From Rhodospirillales bacterium (lineage in GTDB: Bacteria > Pseudomonadota > Alphaproteobacteria > Rhodospirillales > Casp-alpha2), in contig JAJFII010000086.1 of the NCBI GenBank assembly GCA_021775095.1, positions 1 to 53,545 on the forward strand: DNA of 53,545 nt. Reading direction: 5' to 3'. Of this stretch, positions 17,775 to 26,263 are shown one piece after another. The notes beneath the pieces are model-generated. The model ran no database searches. It was not told the origin of the DNA and saw nothing but the letters and a program-made list of their open reading frames with translations. Within the stretch, counting starts at the first letter, position 1. Each line of letters opens with the position of its first letter. The translations under genes were made by a program, and so were the position numbers.

Positions 17775-20730
17775 AGTGGCGGGTTCCCTCCGGATCTACC
17801 ATCTGCGGCGAGACGATTTCGACCTCGATATTTCCCTTGCGCAACGGGTCGGCGGCAATGACGGTTTTGCCGGACCACGGGTGATGTCCACCGGCGATGA
17901 AACCAATTCCAATCCAGTGGCCGAGGGTCGGCGAATGGGTGACGCCTGTGATCCACCCCTCGCCATGACCGCTTAGGGTTTGCGGCCGGCACAAAATTGA
18001 TCCGCCATTAAAAGTCTCGGCCCGGTCCTTAGGGAAGATACCAACCAGTCGTGGGCGGTTTTCATCGTTCAATGCCGGCCGATTGCGCAGGGCACTGCCA
18101 ATAAAAGATTTGTTTTTCGCGGCCATTTTGCCCAATCCGGCATCTTCAATGGTCACCCGGCCATCCAGTTCCGCCCCGGTCACGTGGCCTTTTTCGATGC
18201 GCAGGGTGCCAAGCGCTTCCAGGCCGTACAAACAACCCGCTAGGGGTTCAGCAGCGGCCCACAGCAGGTCCATCAGGGCCGGTCCATAATCGGATGGCAC
18301 ATAAATTTCATAGGCCCGTTCGCCGGAAAAACTTATCCGCGCGATCCGGCAGGGAATACCGTTCTTTAAATGACCCTGCAAAACGCCCATAAACGGACAG
18401 CTGTCGTCGGAAACATCTGCGGCATTTTCAAAGCACGCCTCCAGCACTTGGCGCGATTTGGGCCCAGCGACGGCGCAGGCCGCCCATTGGTCAGTTACCG
18501 ACGTCACGTGGACTTTTAAGTCCGGCCATCTGAGCTGCAGCAATTCTTCGAGCCAAACCAACACTTTTGCGGCATTGGCCGTGGTTGTGGTCATGAAATA
18601 ATCGGTATCGGCCAACCGCCAGGTGGTGCCGTCGTCCATAACCAGTCCGTCATCACGCAACATAATGCCATAACGGGCTTTGCCAACGGCAAGTTTTGCA
18701 AAGGGATTGCTGTATATGCGATTGAGAAATTCCGTGGCATCCGGTCCCTGTACGGCAATTTTACCGAGGGATGTCACATCACATAAACCGACGGCCTGAC
18801 GGACCGTCGTTGCTTCGCGGATATAGGCCTGCTGCAGGGTTTCTTCGCCGCGCGCCGCATACCAGGGACGACGCCACAGACCGGCATCGGTCATCGTGCA
18901 GTTTTTCGCCCGGTTCCAGTCATGCATTGGCGTACGCCGGACGGCGCGGAAGTGACGGGCTTTGTTGCGGCCGGTGAGTGCTCCCAGGCTGATCGGTGTA
19001 TAGGGCGGGCGGAAGCGGGTCGTGCCGACCTCGGGGATGTCTTTACCGAGTGCCTCGGCCATGAGCGCCAAACCGATTATATTGCCCATTTTTCCCTGGT
19101 CCGTTGCCATGCCAAGGGTGGTGTATCGTTTGAGGTGTTCAACCGAAACAAACCCTTCTCGTTTCGCCAACCGAACATCATCACTGGTCACATCATGCTG
19201 AAAATCAACAAAACTTTTTAAGCGACGCCCCGGGACCCGAATCTCATAAATGGCTTGGATGGGATGGTGCCAACCGCCTGGACGCGGTGCGTCGACATTC
19301 GGTGCCGTCCGGCCAAGGGTACGGGCCGCCGCTGCCGCCGCCGCTTCGCCGGAGCGCACACAGGCGTCGGTGCCCCAGATACCGGCCGCCGATCCGGCCA
19401 TATGCAGGGATCCATCGGATTCTCCTGGCAGAAAACAGGCGTTCTCCCGGCTCCAAACCGGTGTTGCTCCGCGGTGTGACTGGAGGTTAACAACCGGCGA
19501 CCAGCCACCGGAAACCAGCAGCAGATCACAGGCGCGAACCCCGCCAGCACGCCACGCGGTCCCATCGCCTCTGGCAACTTCGATCTGTTCAACGGATTTG
19601 CCGCCACGGGCCAACAGGGGGGCGGTGTTTGTTTCAATTTCAATGCCGGCCTCAAGCGCCCGTTGGGAGAGCTGTTGTGGTGCCAAGGTTCGACTTTCCA
19701 ACACCCGCACCTGGGCACCGGCTTGCGCCAGTTCGACGGCTGCCCCATAGGCGCTGTCGTTGCAGGTGGCGATGGTAATCTCCTGTCCGGCCAACACGGC
19801 AAAACGATTTAAATAACAGCGCGCCGCAGAGATCGTCATAATGCCTGGCAGGTCGTTATGACCAAAGGCCAGGGAACGCTCCAGCGCACCGGTGGCCAAA
19901 ATTGTTTGTGTCGCGCGAACCGTCCAAAACCGTTGACGCGGCTGATCTGGCGGGGGCCTGGAAAGATGATCCGTAACCCGTTGCAAAAGCCCGGCAACGC
20001 CATTGTCATAGAGCCCAAAGGCCGTGGTCCGGGTCAGGACACGGACGGACGTGTCACTGAGATCGACCGTCGCCTGTTCCGCTCGGTTTAATGTACTGCC
20101 GCCCAATTCAAAGTCCTGTTCAATTAGAATCACATCCAGTCCGGCTTGTGCCGCAAGGCGGGCGGCGGCAACGCCTGCAGGACCCGAGCCAACCACCAGT
20201 AGGTCACAAAATCCATGGACGTGATCGTAAATGTCGGGGTCCGGCAGGCGCGTCGCTTCGCCCATACCGGCGGCTCGGCGGATCAGCTTTTCATACGTCA
20301 TCCAATATCCGGTACCGCGCCCCCATTCAAACGGCGGCAAACCCATGAACGTCTTATAATAAAATCCCGCCGCAAAAAACCGACTGAACAGATTTGCCGC
20401 GCCGCCCAGATCGAAACGCACATTGGGCCAGGCGTTCTGGCCCCGGGCAACCAAACCTTGGTAAAGCTCCTGGGTTGTTGCCCGGACGTTGGGGTCCCGG
20501 CGGTTCCCGTCGCCAAGGGTGACCAGGGCACCGGATTCCTCTACCCCGGCCGACATAATTCCGCGCGGTCGGTGGTATTTAAAACTGCGGCCGACAACCC
20601 GTTGGTTGTTGGCCATTAACGCCGATGCCAGGGTATCGCCCGCATACCCCGGCAAGGTGCGCCCGTCCCAATGAAAGGTCAGGGGCCGCCCGCGGTCAAT
20701 GCGCGCTTTCGTGTCAAGCCGCTTGCTCAT
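17767..20730 (-). CDS. soxA: sarcosine oxidase alpha subunit (SoxA)
   Basis: SoxA (987 residues) forms the NAD+-binding and folate-dependent part of heterotetrameric sarcosine oxidase. The enzyme demethylates sarcosine to glycine with transfer of the methyl group to tetrahydrofolate. Seen in order: a ferredoxin-like N-terminal domain (residues 15-100), a dinucleotide-binding motif LLVVGSGPAGVAAA at 177-190, a second oxidoreductase segment, and a C-terminal aminomethyltransferase (GcvT-like) domain from about residue 610. The ATG overlaps the soxD stop by ATGA. Members of this family can also act on other N-methyl amino acids, so the true substrate needs context. Confidence 0.93.
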   Translation of the reverse strand: MSKRLDTKARIDRGRPLTFHWDGRTLPGYAGDTLASALMANNQRVVGRSFKYHRPRGIMSAGVEESGALVTLGDGNRRDPNVRATTQELYQGLVARGQNAWPNVRFDLGGAANLFSRFFAAGFYYKTFMGLPPFEWGRGTGYWMTYEKLIRRAAGMGEATRLPDPDIYDHVHGFCDLLVVGSGPAGVAAARLAAQAGLDVILIEQDFELGGSTLNRAEQATVDLSDTSVRVLTRTTAFGLYDNGVAGLLQRVTDHLSRPPPDQPRQRFWTVRATQTILATGALERSLAFGHNDLPGIMTISAARCYLNRFAVLAGQEITIATCNDSAYGAAVELAQAGAQVRVLESRTLAPQQLSQRALEAGIEIETNTAPLLARGGKSVEQIEVARGDGTAWRAGGVRACDLLLVSGGWSPVVNLQSHRGATPVWSRENACFLPGESDGSLHMAGSAAGIWGTDACVRSGEAAAAAAARTLGRTAPNVDAPRPGGWHHPIQAIYEIRVPGRRLKSFVDFQHDVTSDDVRLAKREGFVSVEHLKRYTTLGMATDQGKMGNIIGLALMAEALGKDIPEVGTTRFRPPYTPISLGALTGRNKARHFRAVRRTPMHDWNRAKNCTMTDAGLWRRPWYAARGEETLQQAYIREATTVRQAVGLCDVTSLGKIAVQGPDATEFLNRIYSNPFAKLAVGKARYGIMLRDDGLVMDDGTTWRLADTDYFMTTTTANAAKVLVWLEELLQLRWPDLKVHVTSVTDQWAACAVAGPKSRQVLEACFENAADVSDDSCPFMGVLQGHLKNGIPCRIARISFSGERAYEIYVPSDYGPALMDLLWAAAEPLAGCLYGLEALGTLRIEKGHVTGAELDGRVTIEDAGLGKMAAKNKSFIGSALRNRPALNDENRPRLVGIFPKDRAETFNGGSILCRPQTLSGHGEGWITGVTHSPTLGHWIGIGFIAGGHHPWSGKTVIAADPLRKGNIEVEIVSPQMVDPEGTRHYG

Positions 20731-21011
20731 GGGGTTTTGTCCAGGGCCCGTTGCCCGCCAGGGTGGGCGGCCCGCACCGATTTGATTTCATGGGTCCGGG
20801 TGTCGCGTTCAACCCGCAACCACGCCCGGCAGCCAAAAACATGGTGCCAGGTTTCGGTTTGCAGGCCCCTGATGTTCCGGCGTTGAAAGACCGCGTCATG
20901 CCATTGTTTAGCTGATGCACCTAGGGGCGGGTAGGTGATCGAGCCGTCACCGCCGTAGGTAAATTCGCTGTGGTCGCGTTCGCCGCAGAACGGGCAGGGG
21001 ATGCGGATCAT
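20727..21011 (-). CDS. soxD: sarcosine oxidase delta subunit (SoxD)
   Basis: The 94-residue delta subunit carries the zinc site of the complex. Visible ligands are Cys6 and Cys9 (IPCPFCG), His56 or His57 (TWHHVFGC) and Cys61. The ATG at 21011 gives the normal N-terminus; a longer in-frame reading from 21083 would overlap soxB and is unlikely. It sits 10 bp after soxB and overlaps soxA by 4 bp. Confidence 0.93.
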   Translation of the reverse strand: MIRIPCPFCGERDHSEFTYGGDGSITYPPLGASAKQWHDAVFQRRNIRGLQTETWHHVFGCRAWLRVERDTRTHEIKSVRAAHPGGQRALDKTP

Positions 21012-21021
21012 GGTAAAACCT

Positions 21022-22290
21022 CTATCCGTGCAATTTGGGGTCGGGGCCGGCACCGCGTTCATCAATATGATAGCCGCGCTCAAATCGTTTTAAATCGTGG
21101 TTGGCAATCGTCTCATGGGGCCGATTATTGGCGATCAGATCGGCAAAATACCAGCCCGATGCGGGGCTTGCTTTAAAACCACCATAATTCCAGCCGCCGT
21201 TGAGATACAGATTATCCAACGGTGTTTTGCACATGAAAAACGAACCGTCCATGGACATATCAACGGCCCCGGACCAGTGACGCACCAGTCGTATCCGGCC
21301 AAGGCAGGGCATCATCGAGACCGCACATTCGGCGACATCCTGGACGATCGGTAAGCTTCCCCGTTGGGCGTAGGACTTGTACCAGTCCAGATCACCGCCA
21401 AATACTAGCCCTCCCTTGTCCGACTGGGACATGTAAAAATGGGTGCCGCCGACGCCAAAAACCACGACCTGGTCCAACAACGGTTTCAGGGGTTCGGTCA
21501 CAAATGCCTGCAGTTTGTGGGTTTCTATGGGCAGAGCCCCGAGCCCGGCCATTTGCCACAGTCGTGACGTATTGCCGGCAACTGCGAACCCAAACTTGCG
21601 GCCACTGATGGTCCCACGCGAGGTTTCCAAACTGCGAATTTCACCGCCGTCCCGGGTGACGCCAAGGACTTCACAATTTTGAATGATATCAACACCGGCC
21701 TGGTCAGCGGCGCGGGCGTACCCCCAGGCAACGGCGTCGTGGCGGGCGGTGCCGGCGCGCCGTTGAACCGCCGCACCGAAAATAGGAAACCGGGCGTCTT
21801 CACCATAGTTCAGGTGTGGAACATTTTTTTTAAGTGCGTCGAGGGACCAAAGCTCGCCATCCGAGCCGGTCAGGCGCATGATATTATAACCCCGGGCGGC
21901 CCGGTCAATGGCGGCTGGACTGTGCAATAATGAGACATGGCTGCGCTGGCTGAACATCACATTGTAATTCAGCTCGTGGCTCAAATTTTCCCACAAATTG
22001 AGGGAATGTTCGTAAAACTCCCGGTTTCCCGGACGGAAATAATTGGAGCGGACAATGGTCGTATTACGGCCGGCATTTCCGCCACCAATCCAGCCTTTTT
22101 CGAGGACGGCAATGTTGGTGATTCCGTGATTGCGCGCCAGGTAACAGGCCGTCGCCAAACCGTGGATCCCGCCACCGACGATAACCACCTCGTAGCCGGA
22201 TTTCGGTTCGGGATCCCGCCACTGCCGGTCCCAGCCTTTTTGCCCTGTCAGGCCATTACAAAAAACCGACCAGGCGGAAAATCGGGTCAT
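21022..22290 (-). CDS. soxB: sarcosine oxidase beta subunit (SoxB)
   Basis: The 422-residue catalytic flavoprotein subunit, which carries out oxidative N-demethylation. It has the FAD motif VVIVGGGIHGLATA (residues 35-48). It also has a histidine at about residue 184 (GTARHDAVAWG) where this family attaches FMN covalently, and the C-terminal NGGWNYGGFKASPASG substrate-side segment. The start codon overlaps the stop of the creatininase-family gene by 4 bp, so the hydrolase and oxidase are translationally coupled. Confidence 0.94.
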   Translation of the reverse strand: MTRFSAWSVFCNGLTGQKGWDRQWRDPEPKSGYEVVIVGGGIHGLATACYLARNHGITNIAVLEKGWIGGGNAGRNTTIVRSNYFRPGNREFYEHSLNLWENLSHELNYNVMFSQRSHVSLLHSPAAIDRAARGYNIMRLTGSDGELWSLDALKKNVPHLNYGEDARFPIFGAAVQRRAGTARHDAVAWGYARAADQAGVDIIQNCEVLGVTRDGGEIRSLETSRGTISGRKFGFAVAGNTSRLWQMAGLGALPIETHKLQAFVTEPLKPLLDQVVVFGVGGTHFYMSQSDKGGLVFGGDLDWYKSYAQRGSLPIVQDVAECAVSMMPCLGRIRLVRHWSGAVDMSMDGSFFMCKTPLDNLYLNGGWNYGGFKASPASGWYFADLIANNRPHETIANHDLKRFERGYHIDERGAGPDPKLHG

Positions 22291-23021
22291 GTTTCGAGAA
22301 ACTTCCTGTAGTCGTTGGACAAGGCCTGTTGGGCCATCTCAAGTAAGGTAAAACCATCCCGAGGGTTTGCCAATGCGGAATGTGAACCGACCCGCCCATC
22401 GGGGAATTGTTTTCGATGGGCGTCGGCTGGACCGTGACGGTCGCCACTGTGACGGCGTATGTATTCAGCTGATAATTTGACGGGGGGCGTCACCGCATCG
22501 CCCGGTGCCAGGGTCCGGTGTGTGGCCTGGGTGATGGCGATTTCCGACGGGGTCGCATGCATGCCCTCCCACTCGCCATATAAATTTTGCCGCAGGTCAT
22601 TTACATCTTCGAAATCCCACCAGCTGCGAATTCGGACGGTGAGGGCCGGAACCTGCCCGGCCACCCGGCGCAAGGGGTCGAGGTTTGCACCGTGGCCATT
22701 GATAAAATAAATATGGCGAAACCCGGCCCGGTCAAGACATTCGAGTATTTCTCCCAACAGCGCCTCAAACAACGGAACGGACAGGGAAATCGTCCCCGGA
22801 AAGTCCATATTAAAGGGCGCTGGCGTATAGGCCAGTGTCGGTGCCACCAGGGCGTCGGCCCGCTCGCCGGCCCCCATGGCCACCTGTTCAGCGCAGATGG
22901 CATCCGTACCGATCAACCCCATGGGGCCGTGTTGTTCCGTTGACCCGGTGGGAACAAGGATCCCGTCCGACGATTTCAGATAATCCTCAACTTCCTGCCA
23001 TGTGGTATGATCAAGCCGCAT
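22287..23021 (-). CDS. creatininase-family metal-dependent amidohydrolase
   Basis: A 244-residue cytosolic hydrolase of the creatininase (creatinine amidohydrolase) family, which opens cyclic amides or removes formyl groups using two divalent metals. Metal-ligand motifs are clear: PTGSTEQHGP (residues 24-33), a following TDA, INGHGANLDP, and MHATPSEIAI. The ATG at 23021 is chosen because an upstream extension would run into the GST gene. Next to soxBDAG it could generate the N-methyl amine substrate, as creatininase does when it feeds creatine to sarcosine metabolism. No creatinase gene is present, so another amide is as likely. Confidence 0.85.
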   Translation of the reverse strand: MRLDHTTWQEVEDYLKSSDGILVPTGSTEQHGPMGLIGTDAICAEQVAMGAGERADALVAPTLAYTPAPFNMDFPGTISLSVPLFEALLGEILECLDRAGFRHIYFINGHGANLDPLRRVAGQVPALTVRIRSWWDFEDVNDLRQNLYGEWEGMHATPSEIAITQATHRTLAPGDAVTPPVKLSAEYIRRHSGDRHGPADAHRKQFPDGRVGSHSALANPRDGFTLLEMAQQALSNDYRKFLET

Positions 23022-23649
23022 TTTGTGAAATCCATTGATCCAAGAACGGGCGATAGGCGCGCAACTCGACGGCGACTGCCGCGTGGGATTCAATCTCAAC
23101 CCGCCAGATTTTTATGGCTTCTGGCCAAATAATTGCCAGATTAAAATGGCGGTCAAGGGCCTCTATCCAACAGAAAGTCACGGCAAAACCACAATGGCAA
23201 AGCCAGAGTTCCTGGACGGCGGTTGAATCCAGCATTTGCGCCAATTGCCTTAACCGACGACTTATTTCCCCCGCCTGCTGCATCCGTAGGGACACATCGC
23301 CCGGTGTCGCGGATATTTCCGGAAACAGACGGCGCACGGCGGGTTCCAGTCGGGTATCGTGAAACCGGCCCAATTCCCGTGCCTTCGCCCGAAGCCGCGC
23401 ATCGGCTGGCAACATTGCCGGTTCAGGCTCGATATCGTTCAAGTATTCGGCGATCGCTTCAGAATCCGCAAGCCGCAGATCACCGTCAATCAGGGCCGGC
23501 AGGTTTCCCGATGGGACATGGGTTTTATAGGTGTCCGATCCGTATCCACCAGGCGGCAACTGTTCTTGCCATTGGCGCGCTTTATGGCGCAGCACAATCC
23601 GCACTTTGGCGCAGTAAAGGCTCACGGGAATGGCGTAAAGGGTAAACAT
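23011..23649 (-). CDS. glutathione S-transferase family protein
   Basis: A 212-residue GST. The N-terminal thioredoxin-like domain is visible as YAIPVSLYCAKVRIVL, then the cis-proline/gamma-glutamate site SGNLPALIDGDLRLADSEAIAEYL (residues about 45-68). A helical C-terminal domain follows. The SLYCAKVR segment recalls the zeta-like SxxCxxVR active site of maleylacetoacetate/maleylpyruvate isomerases, but class assignment is uncertain. The ATG at 23649 is preferred to a TTG at 23661. The 3' end overlaps the creatininase gene by 11 bp. It may act as an isomerase in the pathway rather than in detoxification. Confidence 0.8.
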   Translation of the reverse strand: MFTLYAIPVSLYCAKVRIVLRHKARQWQEQLPPGGYGSDTYKTHVPSGNLPALIDGDLRLADSEAIAEYLNDIEPEPAMLPADARLRAKARELGRFHDTRLEPAVRRLFPEISATPGDVSLRMQQAGEISRRLRQLAQMLDSTAVQELWLCHCGFAVTFCWIEALDRHFNLAIIWPEAIKIWRVEIESHAAVAVELRAYRPFLDQWISQNAA

Positions 23650-23662
23650 TTTAACCGCCAAT

Positions 23663-23685
23663 GGGAGGGCCGTGTTTGCCCTCCC
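23663..23685 (-). terminator. hairpin after the solute-binding protein gene (attenuator-like)
   Basis: Perfect 8-bp arms GGGAGGGC and GCCCTCCC enclose a 7-nt loop just past the solute-binding protein stop. There is no T-run after it in the minus direction. It fits a processing or mRNA-stabilising hairpin that keeps the binding-protein mRNA more abundant than the downstream GST-sox part. Confidence 0.55.
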
Positions 23686-23696
23686 TTATCATCATC

Positions 23697-24482
23697 CTAC
23701 TTGGCAACCAACTGCCATTTTTGACCCAGGGTACGGAAAAAACCCCGTTCGGTTTTAAGGGCAATCCAGGTATTTACGTAGTTGATCCAGACCTGATCTT
23801 GCTGCGGCAGTAACATGGCGATGGGGGTTGGGGCTTTCGGTCGGGATACCGGTACAATCATCATTTGGGTGTATTTCTCGACCAGTTTGTTGGCCTCAAC
23901 ATTGGATGTGATATGGGCGTCGGCGCGTCCTGCCAGAACCTCCTGGAAATCACGGGCCGGGGCTTCGACGATTTTGTGGGTGGCATTGGGAAAGAACTGT
24001 TTGACCTGTTTTTCCTGGGTTGTGCCGAGGGTCGCGGCAACGGTAACCTCGGCCTTATCGAGGTCGCTCCAGTCCATGAATTTGCCTTTGTTTTTAGCCA
24101 GCGTCAGTGGAACTGTCGCCAGGGAAAAATAACTGTTGGAATAGCCGGCGGCTTTGGCCCGTGCAGAGGAAATCGATGCGGAGCCGGTCATGTGATATTT
24201 GCCCGAAGTAACACCACTGACGAGGGTCTTCCAGTCGGTCGGAATAAATTCAACCTTAACACCCATATCCTTTGCCAGTTCTGTCATAACATCGATGTCA
24301 TACCCGGTATAACTGTTGGTCGCCGGGTCTTTCATGGTCATCGGATTCCAGTCGCCCGTCGTCCCCACCTTCAGCACACCGGTGCTCAAAATGTCATTCA
24401 ACGCCGAAGCGGCAAAGGCCGGAACGGCGGGTGTTACCAGCAAGACCATGGCAACAAGGCAGATCGATTTCGTGAATTTCAT
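23697..24482 (-). CDS. ABC transporter periplasmic solute-binding protein (family 3)
   Basis: A 261-residue secreted binding protein of the polar amino-acid type (SBP_bac_3). The signal peptide MKFTKSICLVAMVLLVTPAV ends near AFAASA. The mature part opens with GVLKVGTTGDWNPMT and YTGYDIDVMTELAKDMGVKVEF, typical of the family and reminiscent of the cyclohexadienyl-dehydratase-like subgroup. The ATG at 24482 has AGAGGAA nine bases upstream and is preferred over an upstream start. It is divergent from its cognate ATPase and permease and probably co-transcribed with GST-creatininase-soxBDAG. Ligand unknown. Confidence 0.92.
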   Translation of the reverse strand: MKFTKSICLVAMVLLVTPAVPAFAASALNDILSTGVLKVGTTGDWNPMTMKDPATNSYTGYDIDVMTELAKDMGVKVEFIPTDWKTLVSGVTSGKYHMTGSASISSARAKAAGYSNSYFSLATVPLTLAKNKGKFMDWSDLDKAEVTVAATLGTTQEKQVKQFFPNATHKIVEAPARDFQEVLAGRADAHITSNVEANKLVEKYTQMMIVPVSRPKAPTPIAMLLPQQDQVWINYVNTWIALKTERGFFRTLGQKWQLVAK

Positions 24483-24539
24483 GGGTGAGTTCCTCTGTGG
24501 ATTGAGACGTACGGCCAGTGTCGCGCGCCTCTTTGAAAA

Positions 24540-24564
24540 TTGCAACAAATTATACTAATTGCAT
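24540..24564. promoter_or_regulatory. putative operator, copy A (shared 25-bp motif)
   Basis: A 25-bp site in the divergent gap, with TTGCAA at one end and TTGCAT at the other. Read on the minus strand it matches the site at 26855-26879 at 18 of 25 positions: outer ATGCA and TGCAA plus an inner TTAGT are identical. It overlaps an AT-rich TATAAT-like -10 element for the solute-binding gene. The XRE-cupin protein at 27865 is the obvious candidate binder. Confidence 0.45.
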
Positions 24565-24576
24565 GTGACACAACTC

Positions 24577-24602
24577 TATGGTCAATTATACCATGGACCA
24601 TA
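24577..24602. repeat. inverted repeat before the ABC ATPase gene
   Basis: TATGGTC (24577-24583) and GACCATA (24596-24602) form 7-bp arms around a 12-bp AT-rich spacer, ending at the Shine-Dalgarno sequence of the ATPase gene. It could be a second operator or a translational hairpin. Confidence 0.4.
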
Positions 24603-24613
24603 GGAGCGGCACC

Positions 24614-25381
24614 ATGCTGGAAAACGTCGGGCAACCCGGGGACGGGCACTCCCTGATCGATATTAAAAAGGTTTCAAAACTGTTTGGCACCTTTCACGCC
24701 CTCAAGGATGTATCCCTGGAAGTGGGTTGGGGCGAACGGGTTGTCATTTGTGGCCCGTCCGGGTCCGGCAAGTCAACGCTGATCCGCTGCATCAATCAAC
24801 TTGAAAAGCACCAGTCGGGCAGCATTACCGTCGGCGGCATTGTCCTTGACGACAGCAAGGCCAGTGTCAATGCCATCCGCGCCAACGTCGGTATGGTTTT
24901 TCAACAATTTAACCTGTTCCCCCATTTGACGGTACTGGAAAATCTTACCCTGGGACCGACGCGGGCCCGCAACCTGACAAAAACCCAGGCCCGCGACCAC
25001 GCCATGCCGTTTCTTGAGCGTGTAAAAATCCCGGAACAGGCCGACAAATATCCACGCCAGTTATCGGGCGGCCAACAACAACGGGTCGCCATTGCCCGGT
25101 CGTTGTGTATGGAACCCCGTATCATGCTGTTTGATGAACCGACTTCAGCGCTTGATCCGGAAATGATTAACGAAGTGCTGGATGTGATGACCGAACTGGC
25201 GGCGTCGGGAATGACCATGATCTGTGTGACCCATGAAATGGGGTTTGCCCGGCGGGTCGCCGACAAAATGGTTTTTATGGACCATGGCGAGGTCGTCGAG
25301 GAGGCGAAACCAGATGATTTTTTCAAGGCCCCGAAAAGTGCACGTTGCCGGGAATTCCTTGAAAAAATTCTGCAGCATTAG
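24614..25381 (+). CDS. polar amino-acid ABC transporter ATPase (GlnQ/HisP type)
   Basis: A 255-residue cytosolic ATPase that powers uptake of the ligand bound by the product of the gene at 23697. It has Walker A GPSGSGKST, Q-loop MVFQQFNLFPHL, signature QLSGGQQQRVAIA, Walker B IMLFDEPTSALDPE and the switch His in CVTHEMGF. An upstream ATG at 24578 exists, but ATG 24614 has AGGAG seven bases before it and gives the usual family length. It is followed 10 bp later by the permease. Confidence 0.95.
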   Translation: MLENVGQPGDGHSLIDIKKVSKLFGTFHALKDVSLEVGWGERVVICGPSGSGKSTLIRCINQLEKHQSGSITVGGIVLDDSKASVNAIRANVGMVFQQFNLFPHLTVLENLTLGPTRARNLTKTQARDHAMPFLERVKIPEQADKYPRQLSGGQQQRVAIARSLCMEPRIMLFDEPTSALDPEMINEVLDVMTELAASGMTMICVTHEMGFARRVADKMVFMDHGEVVEEAKPDDFFKAPKSARCREFLEKILQH

Positions 25382-25391
25382 GAGCCGGTCG

Positions 25392-26132
25392 ATGAACAAC
25401 AAATATCTGTTTATCGGGATCGCGCTCTTGCTTTCCGGCTGTTCCGCGCAATGGGGCTGGTATGTGGTTGACCCGAGCCTTCCGGCAGGTCGATCCAATC
25501 TGCAGTTTTTGCTGAACGGCTTTTATGACACCATCCAGCTTTCCGTTAGTGCGATCCTGATCTCCATTGTCATCGGCCTGTTGATTGCATTGCCGGGGCT
25601 TTCCCATAACCGGGGGACACGCAGCATAAACCGGGTTTATGTGGAAATTGTCCGCGCAGTGCCGATCCTGGTGTTGATCCTGTGGGTTTATTATGGCCTG
25701 CCGCAAATGGCCAACATATCGATCAGTGTGTTTTGGGCCGGGGTGATTGCCCTGGCCCTTTCCGACAGCGCCTTTGAAGCGGAAATTTTCCGGGCCGGCA
25801 TCCAGTCCATTGACCGGGGCCAATACGAGGCAGCCCAGTCCATATCCCTGAGTTACAGCGATACCATGCGGTTTGTCATCTTACCCCAGGCCATACGTCG
25901 TATTCTGCCGGCCCTCGGTAACCAACTGGTCTATATGCTAAAAATGTCGTCCTTGGTTTCAGTGATCGGCATGCAGGAACTGACTCGCCGGGCCAATGAA
26001 CTGGTGGTTACGGAATACCGTCCCCTGGAGGTATATACCATCCTGGTGCTCGAATACCTGGTCCTCATCTTGATCGTATCGGCTGGCGTACGCTGGCTTG
26101 AACGCAAAATGCAAACCGATGAACGCCATTAA
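25392..26132 (+). CDS. polar amino-acid ABC transporter permease (HisMQ type)
   Basis: A 246-residue inner-membrane permease. It has several hydrophobic helices and the family EAA loop (EAAQSISLSYSDTMRFVILPQAIRRILPALGN, residues about 155-186) that contacts the ATPase. The ATG has AGGAG seven bases upstream. Oddly, the N-terminus reads IALLLSGCSAQWG, a near-perfect lipoprotein signal (lipobox LSGC). This may be a genuine lipidated N-terminus, or a first membrane helix that happens to look like one. Only one permease gene is seen, so a homodimer is expected. Confidence 0.93.
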   Translation: MNNKYLFIGIALLLSGCSAQWGWYVVDPSLPAGRSNLQFLLNGFYDTIQLSVSAILISIVIGLLIALPGLSHNRGTRSINRVYVEIVRAVPILVLILWVYYGLPQMANISISVFWAGVIALALSDSAFEAEIFRAGIQSIDRGQYEAAQSISLSYSDTMRFVILPQAIRRILPALGNQLVYMLKMSSLVSVIGMQELTRRANELVVTEYRPLEVYTILVLEYLVLILIVSAGVRWLERKMQTDERH

Positions 26133-26148
26133 GGATGGACGTCACTAA

Positions 26149-26183
26149 GGCATTTCCGGCGATAACTGGATCGCCGAAAAGGC
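26149..26183 (+). repeat. interrupted hairpin between permease and CMD-like gene
   Basis: CGGCGAT and ATCGCCG pair around a short loop, with further pairing outward (TT/AA, GGC/GCC). No T-run follows on either strand, so it is more likely an mRNA-stabilising or processing hairpin within the operon than a terminator. Confidence 0.4.
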
Positions 26184-26263
26184 CCTAACACTTTGATATT
26201 GCCGCTAAGCCGCGTTCGCAAATGAACCCATTTGCTCCGGTTTTGCGCTCAGGGAGAAACCAA

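Noticed and set aside
23865-24488. 207-codon plus-strand frame opposite the solute-binding protein gene
   Set aside because: It is antisense to a clear family member with a signal peptide. The composition follows the codon shadow and no family is recognisable.
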